DNA from: Colius striatus
Taxonomy: Eukaryota > Chordata > Aves > Coliiformes > Coliidae
Direction: 5' to 3'
NCBI RefSeq assembly: GCF_028858725.1
Contig: NC_084790.1
Location: 4,532,001-4,596,000, forward strand
Length of the DNA stretch: 64,000 bases
A program made the position numbers and the translations under genes. Positions 25,215-35,700 of the stretch are shown here, piece by piece (positions within the stretch are counted from its first letter, which is position 1; each line of letters opens with the position of its first letter). Under the pieces are notes generated by a model that searched no databases, was not told the origin of the DNA, and saw only the letters and a list, made by a program, of their open reading frames with translations.

Positions 25215-27383
25215 ATGGATTACAATGGGGAAGCCAGGCCGGGGGATTTTCATGCCGGCTATCAAGAAATCGAGGGGATAAACTTGGGATACTTACAGAT
25301 CAATGGCACCCAGATGTTTGCTTTGGCCCAGGTCCTCAGCGACCTGTTTAAGGATATCCCCAGGACCACCATCAGCAAGAAGATGGAAACCTTAAAGATC
25401 AAGAGCCGACGCTGCGATCTGAAAGAGCTCCGGACCCTCAAAGCCATCAACTCGGTGCCCACCCGTGCGGTGAACTGCTCGCTCATCTCCAAGGCGGACC
25501 TGGAGGCTCTCTGCACCTCCTGCAAAAGCCTCAGCCCCCGGAGGAGGAAGAGGAAAAGGAAGAGCAAGAGGAGGGAGCAGCTGCTGCTGCCGGCCCCGGG
25601 GGGGCTCTTCCCCTGCCCCCGGCCCCAGCTGCTCCCGCCCTGCAGAGCCGGCGGCTGCTGCGCGCCCGCTGCCCCCGGCCCCCCCAAGCTGCCCCCCGCC
25701 TTTCCCAGGCCGCGCTCGGCGCCGGCCGCGCTGCTGCCGCAGCCCTTCCACCACAGGCCCTTCCCCGCCTTCGAGAAGCCCCCCCGGGGCCGGAGGGGCT
25801 GCGGGCTGGCGGCCCGGGGGGGGTTCTTCGCCGGCGTCCTGGCCGGCTACCCGCGCGACCTGGCGCTGCTGCATCCCGCGGCCGCGCACCCCGCCTCGCA
25901 GGCGGCCGTGCTCGCCCAGCCGGGCCGGCGCAAGCGGGGTCCCTGCTGCGCCAAGGGGCTCTTCCCGGCGGAGAAGGGACCCGTGGCCCCCCGGAAAGGC
26001 CGCTCCTCCGCCTTCCCCGGCTCCAAGCGGCAGGGCACCTCGGCCGGCTACTCCAGCGACTCGGACTCCAGCCTGGACTTCGGCGGGTCCAGCCCCGCCA
26101 CCTCCAGCGACTCGTCGGAGGAGGAGGAGGAAGAGGAGGAGGAGGACGAAGGGGACACGTCGTGCAGCAGCGAGGAAGGCAGCTCCTCGGAGTCGGAGAG
26201 CAGCTCGCTGTGCAGCGGGGACTCGGTGCAGAGCACCAGGTACAGGCAGGCGGCTCTGCCCCGCTTCCAGCCACAACCGCCCCGGGAGCCCCTCACCGAG
26301 GAGCGCCCCACCGAGCCCCCTCCGAGCGTGGGCAAAGCCCTGCGCCCCGACCCCAACCTCCTCTTCCTCTCTCAGCAACTCTGGGCCAGGACTTTGCGAG
26401 CATCAACTTTGGAAAGTTTGAGCCCGGCTCCAGCCCTAGGCTCGGGGGCCCAGCCGCTGCCGGAGCTGTACGCAAAGCAGGAGGCCTCCCCTTCCTCCTC
26501 CTCCTTCTTCTCCTCCTCCTCCTCCTCCTCCTCCTCCCCCCCTCCCTCCCCGAGCAGCACCCCTGGGGGGGATCCGCAACAAAAGGAGGTAGGCTTTGGG
26601 GACGCGGAGCCCTGCGCCAAAGGGAAGGATTTGCACAAAGATGCTTCGAACAATAGAGCCTCGTTAGGCCCCAGTGACCAGGCTGAGAGGCAGAGCGAAG
26701 CTGCAGCCGGGCGAGTGCCTTCCCAAGAGCCGGCCCCGGGCTCAGCCCCGCAGCCCCCGGCGCAGGAGCTGGCGGGAGGCCTCGGCCCGGAGCCCCCCGG
26801 GGCGGCGGGAGAGCCCCGGCGGGAGCACTTTGACCGGCTGATCCGGCAATCCAAGCTGTGGTGTTATGCCAAAGGGTTCAACCTGGACGGGAAAAGTTTG
26901 CGGCACGGAGGGAGGACGGAGCCCTGTAAATCTGCAGAGCTCAAATCCCCCGGCTCCAAAAGAGCAGAGAGCCCCAGCACCTTGTCAAACAAAGCTTTGA
27001 AAGGCAATGGCTCGGAAAGGAATGCCAAGCGCAGACGCCTTGCCAGAGGCGCTGAGGCAGAAAGGCAACAGAGCTCCTCTAAAGGGAGGCCACAAAAGAC
27101 TCCGAGGAGGAATGCCAAAAAGGGAAACGCTCATAGCAAACGCCTCGGCAGCGCCGGGCCAACCCCGCCTCGGAATTCCTTCAGCCTCATGGGCAGCTTC
27201 CCCTGTATTCCCTCCCTGGTCGTGGGGGAAGATGGGGATCTGTGTCCTGCCTCCTCCCTGGGGGGCAAAAACTCCTGGGCTCTCTCCAAAACTCACCCCC
27301 TGTGGAGCTGGCACCTGGGGGGCAACGCCATCCCGGTGCCCCCCAGCCTCAAATTCCGGGGCTATAGCTTGGAGGATCTCTAA
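25215..27383 (+). CDS. EPOP: EPOP orthologue with an N-terminal SKI/DAC domain (SKIDA1-like)
   Basis: Single uninterrupted frame of 722 residues. The start chosen at 25215 has a perfect Kozak context (GCCACCATGG); an in-frame ATG at 25170 would add 15 residues. Numbering is from 25215. Residues 15-105 form a SKI/DAC domain like SKIDA1 (INLGYLQINGTQMFALAQVL, then IPRTTISKKME). A basic nuclear-localisation cluster follows (108-120, RRRKRKRKSKRR), then Pro/Ala/Gly-rich sequence, an acidic Ser/Glu tract (about 290-335) and a Ser run (about 426-445). Residues 537-556 (EHFDRLIRQSKLWCYAKGF) and the C-terminus (about 655-722: FPCIPSLVVGEDGDL, HPLWSWHLGGNAIPVPPSLK) match EPOP. Known role of EPOP: nuclear cofactor of PRC2 that also binds Elongin B/C, acting at CpG-island promoters. 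Human EPOP is about half this length and, as I recall, lacks the SKI/DAC part. Orthology is supported by the head-to-head MLLT6. The alternative name SKIDA1 fits the N-terminus but not the C-terminus or the locus. Confidence 0.9.
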   Translation: MDYNGEARPGDFHAGYQEIEGINLGYLQINGTQMFALAQVLSDLFKDIPRTTISKKMETLKIKSRRCDLKELRTLKAINSVPTRAVNCSLISKADLEALCTSCKSLSPRRRKRKRKSKRREQLLLPAPGGLFPCPRPQLLPPCRAGGCCAPAAPGPPKLPPAFPRPRSAPAALLPQPFHHRPFPAFEKPPRGRRGCGLAARGGFFAGVLAGYPRDLALLHPAAAHPASQAAVLAQPGRRKRGPCCAKGLFPAEKGPVAPRKGRSSAFPGSKRQGTSAGYSSDSDSSLDFGGSSPATSSDSSEEEEEEEEEDEGDTSCSSEEGSSSESESSSLCSGDSVQSTRYRQAALPRFQPQPPREPLTEERPTEPPPSVGKALRPDPNLLFLSQQLWARTLRASTLESLSPAPALGSGAQPLPELYAKQEASPSSSSFFSSSSSSSSSPPPSPSSTPGGDPQQKEVGFGDAEPCAKGKDLHKDASNNRASLGPSDQAERQSEAAAGRVPSQEPAPGSAPQPPAQELAGGLGPEPPGAAGEPRREHFDRLIRQSKLWCYAKGFNLDGKSLRHGGRTEPCKSAELKSPGSKRAESPSTLSNKALKGNGSERNAKRRRLARGAEAERQQSSSKGRPQKTPRRNAKKGNAHSKRLGSAGPTPPRNSFSLMGSFPCIPSLVVGEDGDLCPASSLGGKNSWALSKTHPLWSWHLGGNAIPVPPSLKFRGYSLEDL
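26492..26537 (+). repeat. TCC/TTC codon repeat (poly-Ser tract) inside EPOP
   Basis: Run of TCC triplets with TTC interruptions coding for a serine tract broken by two phenylalanines (residues about 427-441). It is in frame, so length changes would alter only the tract. Confidence 0.9.
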
Positions 27384-28040
27384 GGACAGCGGACAGCCCG
27401 GAGGAAAGGTTTACCTGCAACAGATGAGAGCTGCAAGGCGGGCGGGGAGGGGGCCCGAGGGAGGCGGCCGGGCCGGGCCGGGGGGAGACACCGACCCCCG
27501 GGGCCGCCCGAGCTGGGGAGGTCCCGAGCGGGAGATGGATGTCTGGAGGAGCCGTGCGGGGTCCGGGGAGTGCAGGAGCGTTTCGGGTGTGTGTGTGCGT
27601 GAGTGTGTGAGTGAGTGAGTGTGTGCACGGCTTCGGCTGCGGGGAGGACGTGGGGAGGAATTATTTTTTTGTTGATATATTGTGCCAGGGTCCGATGTTG
27701 GTTTCGCGGTGAGCTTTAAGGGACGAAGCTAAAACAGGCGATGAAACTCGGGGGGCGGCGGATGGACGCTTCCCCCCTCACCGCCGCCGCCCCACTGCGA
27801 AACGTCATGGGTTATTCCCAGCCATGGGGATTTGGGACGAACCGCGCAGCTCGGAGGGGAGGGAAGGGGCTCCGAGGGAGGGAAGAGGCTCCTGCCGCTG
27901 AGCCGAGCTCGCTCCGTCCCCCGCTCCCGCCGCCCCTTCTCCCTCTCCACTCCCATATGCCAAAAAAACGAGGAAAGAATAGATCCAATTTCTCCCTTTT
28001 CCTCCATAAATGCATTGGATTAAAGTAATAATAATCACAC
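27384..28040 (+). other. Probable EPOP 3' UTR
   Basis: GC-rich sequence after the stop, containing a GT-rich run (about 27586-27628). The first plausible polyadenylation hexamer is ATTAAA at 28019-28024. No AATAAA occurs before it, and later AATAAA copies exist near 30496 and 31358, so a longer 3' UTR is possible. Confidence 0.45.
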
Positions 28041-28778
28041 GCAGAGAGAAATAATGATGTCATGCAGCAGAAACACTCCTTTTCCGTCCGAGTCAATCCC
28101 GACGAAACGGGGAGCAGCTATTCCCAGTAACAATATTAATAGCAGTGTAATGTTTTCTGTCTGCTTACGAGACAGAAAAAAAAAACTCTACCAACTTTAA
28201 AAAGACCAGGAAATTCTGTTTGCTAAAAGAAAACAGGAGACTTGGAGAGGAAGTGATTTGAAACTGCTGCTTATTTAAAAAAAAAAAAGAAAGAAAAGAA
28301 AAAAAAAAAAAAAGGCAAAAAGTGAGTTGTTTGCTGGCTAATAACCCCAGCTCCGCGGGCCGAAAGGTAGCCGAGCCTGTAAAAGCTTTACAGGCACAAG
28401 AAATGAGATCCAGGAGCGAGCGGGTACAGAGGGACAATGCGATCTCTCCGAGCTGGAATGTGCGGGATGTCGCAGCACCCGGCTTAACTTTTCTTGCAAA
28501 CCAGGGGCTTTGTAACTGACTCTTGGGCCTATTTCTGGTGTGATTTCCACCCCGTTCTGGAAGCAAAGCCCACCGAGCTCTCCACAGCCGCCTCAGTTGG
28601 GAAACCTCGGGCAAATCAAAGCTGATGTAGGTAGTTGGTTTGGGTTTTTTTTCGGGGTGTGTGTTTCTTTTTCTCCCTCTTCTTCGCAACAGAAAATATC
28701 TGCAGCCAACAGCCAAAGATCACACAGACCCCGCTCGAGAGGTTCTGTTTTTCCTCCACAGACCTCCAAAGAAATTGG

Positions 28779-28868
28779 CTTCCCCCAGAAATCGCTTCTC
28801 CCCAAAAATTAGCTCCCCCTCCAAAAAAAATCTCTCCACCCAAAATCATCTCCCCTCTAAAAAATTAT
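28779..28868. repeat. Degenerate C-rich/A-rich tandem repeat
   Basis: About five imperfect 16-20-bp units, each a C-rich half (for example CTCCCC) followed by an A-rich half (AAAAATTA or AAAATCA). Confidence 0.6.
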
Positions 28869-29389
28869 TGTCACAGTGACCTTTGCTCCACGTGGAAAGG
28901 GAAAGGCAAAGAGAAACTGAGAATTCAAAAGAAAATAGTCATATCTAGCACGGCCTGGTTTGATTTATTTTTTGGGAGGTGGGGGAGTTTAATTCCATCA
29001 GTAGGTAAAAAAAAAAAGGACAGTTTTAAGGTCAAGCGTGTTTTGTATCTATTAAGTGCTGTTTTTCTTGGAGGTGGGGAATTGTTGCTAAAAGCAATGT
29101 TTGTTTTACTTGGGTTTTTTTAGCTCGTTTTTGGTTAACAGCGTTTTGTTGTTTTTGTTTTTTTTTTTTTAGTGTTTATTTCACCACACCTCCCGTGCTG
29201 GGCAAAAGCGAGGAGGGGAAGGTTCTTCCCGCTCCGAAATATTCAGGTTTTACACCCGTAGCCGTGGACGGTTACCAAAAAAAAACCAAACCCCACAACC
29301 CCAAACCCTGTGAGTAGGTAGGAGCGAGAAAAGCCGATTTTGGGGAGTTTGCATCGCTATGTCGGGGTGCGCACCCAGGAATCACACAA

Positions 29390-29740
29390 ATGCGGCGGGA
29401 AGGGGTTGCCCCCCGTGCTCCTCGCAATCCCCCTGATCCCCTAACGGCCTGGCCCCCCGAGGAGGGACCCGCGGGGCAGAGGGAGACGAGCGGATCGGCT
29501 GCGCGCCCGTTTTCCGTGGAAGCGCCGAGCGCGGAGCACGATCGCTCGTTCTCTGCCCGCGACTTCCTCAAATTCGGATGGGTTCAAAATGTATTTTCTA
29601 GAAAAACAAACAAACAAGGCAAAAATTGAATAGAAACTGCTTGCGAAGGAGTGGGTGGGATGGAGCGATACGGCTAGAGGCAGCCCCGGCCGCGCCGCTC
29701 CGCGCCCGCGGAGACCAGGCGGATAAAACCTCAGATCCGC
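29390..29740. promoter_or_regulatory. Small CpG island 2 kb after EPOP
   Basis: Short CpG-dense block with no recognised exon. It might be part of the extended EPOP CpG domain or the start of a non-coding transcript. Confidence 0.45.
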
Positions 29741-32609
29741 GCTGGGAATGAAAGCTAAAAATAACTATAATTAGAAATATACATCTCTCTCTATATATAT
29801 ATAAAAGTAAAGTCAGCAATCCCCAGACTCCACAGCTCTGTCCATAGAGGGCAGCGACAGCCAAATAACTCAGGAATATTTTCTAAGGGATAGAACCACC
29901 TCGAGAGGAGTGTGCGTAGGGCAGGCGGGCAGCGGGGGGCACCCACGCGTGTGCAGGCCCACGGGTATTTCTCTCTGGGTATATATGCACATGTTCGTGT
30001 GGAAAACACGGCTACGAACACGGGATAGGTGTGCGCACACGCAGACATTACACGCCCGTCCGTGTTGATCTGCGTGGGTGTTTGTGGGGGTCTGTATATA
30101 GAACGGGGGCGGGGAGGGATCGGGGGAGGGCAGCAGGGCTGTGAGTACAGCACAAAATACCTCAAAACTTTCCACACAAACACACCTCGAACAGCTCTTC
30201 GAGCTGCAGAATCATCCCCTTCGCAGACAAAAAAAAAAAGGAGATAATAATAATAATCATCATCATAATCCTCCCATTTGTTTTTAAATACGTTTCAAGG
30301 AATTAAGTGATCAAAAAAAACCCCAAAAATGAAATAATCTTCCGAGTGATCTCCCAGTGAGAGACTGGAGGAGAGGTGGTGGCGATGTGTCGAAAGGAAA
30401 TCGGGGGAAAAAAACCCCTAAATCCAAAAAAAGAAAAAAAGGAAAATCCAAACTATTGTCTGAAATAGCCTGGTTTGGACTAAAAAAAAAAAAGAAATAA
30501 ATGAAGAAACCTAAGCGTAGTTGGTTGGAAGAAGTAAAACGTCTGCGGGACGCAGCGAGCCGGGGCGGGGAGCGGTTGGAGAGATACAAACTAGTACTGG
30601 TTTAGAGCAAAAGATCAACTCGCATCGACAGCAGACTTTTTAGAGATCCAAAGGCACCTTTACAATGACGTTACTGACGTTGCTTTATTTCCAAACGGGT
30701 GCAAAACAAAGAAAAACAAAATATTTCCCCTCTTCCTCAAAAAATATTTGTCTAGGTAGGAGAAAACCGAAAGTATCTTGTAAAAAGATAAAAAAACCCC
30801 AACACTTTTATAGAAGGGTGCTGCTTTAAAAAAATGCAGCTTGCTTTAGACTCAGGAAGAAAAATCATATCTCAGCTTGGATACGGTGTGGTGCTTTGTA
30901 CTCGCGGTTTGTGAGGGTTGATTTTGGGGCTGGGGGGGGGGTTTCAGGGACCTTTGCTCTCACTTTGTGTTGTTGCTGGATTAAAAAATTCCCATATCCG
31001 GTGGGTTTAAAAATGTCGGTGACTTCATGGGGATTTCTCTGCCGGCCCCCCCTCTCACCCCCCCGGTTCTAGGGATTCTTCTGCCGGGGGGTAATTTATT
31101 TTCGGGGAGGGGGGTTGTGGGGGTGGCTCTTTTCCTGGCTGGGCACATCCAGCTGCCGACGGTGCCTTTTGCCTCAACGCCCTGGCCTAAACCACGCATT
31201 TAAACATAACCACCCAGGGGGAGGAAAGAGCCTTTTCCAGCCACATTTGGGGTTTTCTGTTTAGATTTACTGTACCTTTATTTATTTGAAGTTGTTGTTG
31301 GGTATATGACGATGAAAGTGTTAATTCCTGCGTGCAATATGGAATCTAGGCTGAGAAATAAATACCTTTTTTTTTTTGGTTGGTTTTGTTTCTCTTTTTT
31401 TACAGAACTGGTTGATATTTGGCCTTTTTTTGTGGGTGTGTGCTGGGGGGGGTGGAGGAATGTGTTGCTGTGCACCCGTGTGTGTGAGGGGATATGTAGG
31501 TGCTCTTAGGGGAAGGGGTCTTGTGCATTTGTACACCCCGGCCATATGTGTGTGTGTTCACCCACGGATGTTGTGCCATGGAGGGAGAGCATGTATCAGC
31601 CCGTGTGCAGCTGTGGCCCCTCACATCTGGCCGTGCTGCATGTTTATTTATGTGGTTCAGAAAGCTCTGCTCGCACCCACCCGGGGGTCTGGCACCTTTC
31701 TGGGCTCTGAGCTCACTCTCCAGCATCTTGGTGTGCATCTCCCCATCTGTGGCCACGGCCTTGGCAGCTATAACCCTCCGTGCCCCTACAGCTGTGCGAA
31801 GCCACACATGCGTGTCTGTAGCATGTGTGAGCGTGTGGCTGTGCACACACGTGTTCAGCTGCTTTGGGGCAGGGGAATGTCTGTGTGTGAGTGTTTCTGT
31901 GGACCAATTTTGTCCAAAAGATGAATTATTTTCCCCCCTCTCCATTTAATCAGAAATCAATAGCTCCTTCCTTCTAATTTGTAAGCCAGAGACTGTTCCC
32001 CAAACATGTGTTTCTATTTTGAGGGCCTCATGAATTAGTGCCCCTTATGGCAGAAGCTCTCCAGATATATTTTTAAAACTCATTTTTAAAGACAGCCAAA
32101 ACCAGGGAGATCCCATTGGAGCAGCGTAAGCAGAGCCAGCCCCAAACACAAACTCCAGCGTAGATCAGAGCAAGTAACCCAAAGACTAGGAGTGGGTTTT
32201 GTCTGTGCAGTGTGTTGAAAAGGGCTGAAAGTCTGGTATTTCAGATGTGAGTTGGGAAGGTTGAAATCCTGACCTGGGAAGTATTTACCCAGCTCTTTTA
32301 CAACCGGGAAGATTATCCCTCCCAACCGAGAAAAATGCAAAGAGAAATGAAACGCACCCCCAGTCAGGACCTGATTAGTTGTGATTAATAACTAGGTACG
32401 ATGTGATTGCCAAAAAAAAATCACCTAATGACCTCACTTCTACAGGAAGCCAGGTAAACTCCCTTCCACCCTTAAATAATCACTGAAACCCAAATTGCAC
32501 CAGAATATTGATCTGCAAAATCACAAGCATGGCACTTAGAACCTATTTGTAGGTTTGATTTTGGGGTTTGTTTTGGGTTTTTTCTTTTCACCCCTCCTTC
32601 TTTCTGGCT

Positions 32610-32629
32610 GGGGGGGGGGGGGGGGGGGG
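32610..32629. repeat. Run of 20 G
   Basis: Uninterrupted guanine homopolymer. A similar 17-G run is at 22990-23006 and a 14-C run at 35956-35969. Such runs can form quadruplexes and are often miscounted by sequencers. Confidence 0.9.
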
Positions 32630-32760
32630 AAGGAATCTATCTCCAAAAATGACTCCCATTTAAAAACATTTCAAATTTCAAGAGGCAAAACCCAGGAGCA
32701 GCCAGAGCAGGAGGCCCCAACGAGGCTGCCCCAGCTCTAATCACAGCCAAATGACCCTGC

Positions 32761-32781
32761 TGTTATTATTATTATTATTAT
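32761..32781. repeat. (ATT)n microsatellite
   Basis: Seven near-perfect TTA/ATT triplets. Confidence 0.85.
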
Positions 32782-35700
32782 CTTTTAAAGAAGGTAATTT
32801 AATAATGATGTTAATTATCTGCAGGGACCAGCACGGGACCTGTCGAGCTCCACTCCCCCCTGTCTGCATCCCCCTGTAGATTTGTGGCTAGTTGATGCCC
32901 CAAAATCTCAGCAAGGTGGTGGTGGGGGAAGCTGAGGGAAACTGCTGCATTTATTTAGTTTAGTGTCAGGGTGTTAATGATAAATTAGATAGCAGAGGAG
33001 GGGCTCAGTAAAACAGCAAGCTGTGAGAAAAAAAGCAGCATACCCCCCTCCCAGGGCAGGCTGGGCTGGGGGCAGGGATAGAGGAGGAGGAGGAGGGGGG
33101 GGGTGAGGGATTAAGTGTCACTAAAGGCCTTTCATTTACTATGTTTACATGTAGTCAATAGAAGAGAATGGACAAGGGTTTATTGTGAGTTATGAGGCTC
33201 TTTCTAACTCCCATGTTATCAATATCTCCCTCTTTAAAAAAAAAGGCCAAGGAGAGAAAAAGGCAAAAAATGAACTTTTTTTTTTTAGGGAGAAAAAGAT
33301 AATAAAATTCTCCACCCACCTTCCCAGAAGGTGGGAACAGCTCTCCCAGACAGCCCCCAAAGTTCCTCCAAGGGTCTTTCAGCTGTTCCATATAAATCTA
33401 GGGGCTCAAGAGGTGGAGTTTATGCTTTTAGCAATTGAAAGAAATTACTCCAAATGAGGCCAGATGGGAAACTGCTCATCCTCCTCCCCCTCTCCAAAAC
33501 CCAGCCGAGTTTTTTCCTGTCCTTTGTCAGAAAATGAAGGTTCTGGGGCTGGGTTGGTTGCTCTCCTCAGGCTCAGGTCCCCTGCCTTGCCCGGCTGGGA
33601 GGTGAGGAAGGGGCCATGAAATTTAGCTTTCAGCCCGACTCACGACACTGAGCCCAGCCAGCAGCACAGAGCCAGGCTGTGCCTGTGGAAAACTGGGAGA
33701 CAAAGGTGCCCCAAAGCACTGGGGTCACCCCTAGGGTCCCCTTCTCCCAAGGAGCCACTTCCCCAGGGTGGGTTTAGGGATTCCTCTGGCTTTTGAGTGT
33801 TAGCCCTTTGACTCGTTTTACCCCCATTTCACCCCAGTTGCCCCACAGTCTCTCCTCAGTCTGCCCAGATCCGCTCCGTTTGCACACCGGGGCTGAGCAC
33901 ACTGAGCAATTTACCTGAAATTCCATTTTCCCCCTGCAGTTTTACACACTGGCCTCATCCAGCCTTTTAATCAGCTGGAAATACCAGCAACAGCCTGGAC
34001 AACTGCTTGTAATTAACCATTCGTTACAGTGGTTAAATTCCACGCCCCCCCCACACCCCCCAAGTAACTGAAGATGTTGCACAGGGAACTTGGGAGCCTG
34101 CAAAAGGCATGCCAGAAACCAAAAGTGCCCCATCAGGATGTGCTCTACAATCAGCCCTACCCGAGCAGCCTTTGGAAGTAACAGCAACAACAAAGGGGAA
34201 ATAACAAAAATGCTGCTGTTAAGAATTACAATTCCTTGTTCTTAGGCATGTCGCTCACAGATGCTGGGGTGACTTTCTCCTATGCAAAAATATCAGTAAC
34301 AAGGGAGAAAGGAGAACTCAAAGCCACTGAGGTCGGGATTTGGGGAGCAGGAAACTCTGGTGAGGAGTGGGTGAGACCAGCTTGTCCCCTGAAAGCTGGT
34401 GGGAGCAAGGTGAGGTCAGTGAGTCCTGGGGAAGCATTGTAGCTGCAGCCCAGGGTGCTACCATTTCCCCTTCCCAGCCCTCCACCTGCATCTTCCAGGC
34501 TGGAAAATCCTGACCCAAAGTGGTTTTCTGAGAAACTGAGTTATCCTGGGTTGTGGCTGCTGGAGTTTTGTCCCCTCTGCTGCTGTTCTCCCCTTCGAGT
34601 CAGTGCTCAGGTTCTCACCATCGGCTCCCTTCAGCAGAAATACATAAATAGATGTGCAAGTGAATAATCTCTGATGGGTTGGGGGGGGGGGTCTGGGAGG
34701 AGTGGAGAGGTTTTGGGGACACAGGCATGTGATCAGGCTGCTTCTGCCTTACTCCAATATTCTCAGAAGTGACCTGCAGAACTGGAGCCTTCCTTCCACC
34801 ATACAAATAACTTCCATTCTTTACCTGCATGTTTGTTTGTTGAGAGGTTTTTTTTTCCCCCCCGCCAATTCCCACTTTCCCTGCATTTATCCAGGGGAGA
34901 TTCCCTGCCCTGAGAGGTGCCTCAAGGGAAACATTCATACATGAAAGCTTCTTGCACTCCTGAATTGACTCAGGGACACTGGACGTCACTTGAGGGGCAC
35001 CTCTCACATATCCCAGGCTGGGAAGTAGGTTGGCCCTGGTGGAGCTGGTGGGAGGAGGAGCGGGCACGGTAACACCACGACACCCCCATTTCCTTCCTTA
35101 TTTCCTTTATTTTAGGGCTGAGAAGAGGGAACGGCACCGAAGGAGCTGGGGAAGGAGGCAGCGACCGGGGAGAGCTGACGGGGGAGCAGCATCCTCGGCG
35201 GCACCCCCGGCCCCCTCCCTGTCCGCGGGGCTCCCTGAGGAGGCGGTGGGGGCTGCAGGACACTCTGTCAGCCCGGCCAGGGTCGGAGGAAGCTCTCCGA
35301 GTGTCAGCTTTCGCTATCTCTCCCTAAAATCTCAGCAGCATGAACTCTGTGAACCCAGTGGGCACCAGCTGTGACGACCCCCAACCCCCCCGCCAAGATG
35401 TTCCCCCCCCAGCTGTGAGGCGGGGGGTGGGGCAGAAACGTCTTTCAGTGGTAACAGACAATGTCCTGTCCTTCCAGATCTGCTTTCGGTGCGGGATAGG
35501 CGGCACAGTTGGGTGCACGGCTGGATGTGACCCCCCTCCCCCCCGGCTAAGGACGCATGGCCGAGGCTGCGAACACACGGGATGCAGGTTGGGATGAGGA
35601 TCCCTGGGGTGAAGGAGCTCGGGGTGCAGGTTGGGACCCCAAAGGAGTATTTTCAGTGCACCGCCACGATTTTAACATCGTGTGTTTAACCACACGATTA

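Noticed and set aside
25392..26378. Minus-strand open frames of 247 and 328 codons opposite EPOP
   Set aside because: Mirror frames of a GC-rich real coding region; low-complexity Arg/Gly/Pro composition.
25215..27383. Naming the gene SKIDA1
   Set aside because: The N-terminus fits SKIDA1, but the middle block, the VVGEDGDL-type C-terminus and the MLLT6 neighbourhood fit EPOP better.
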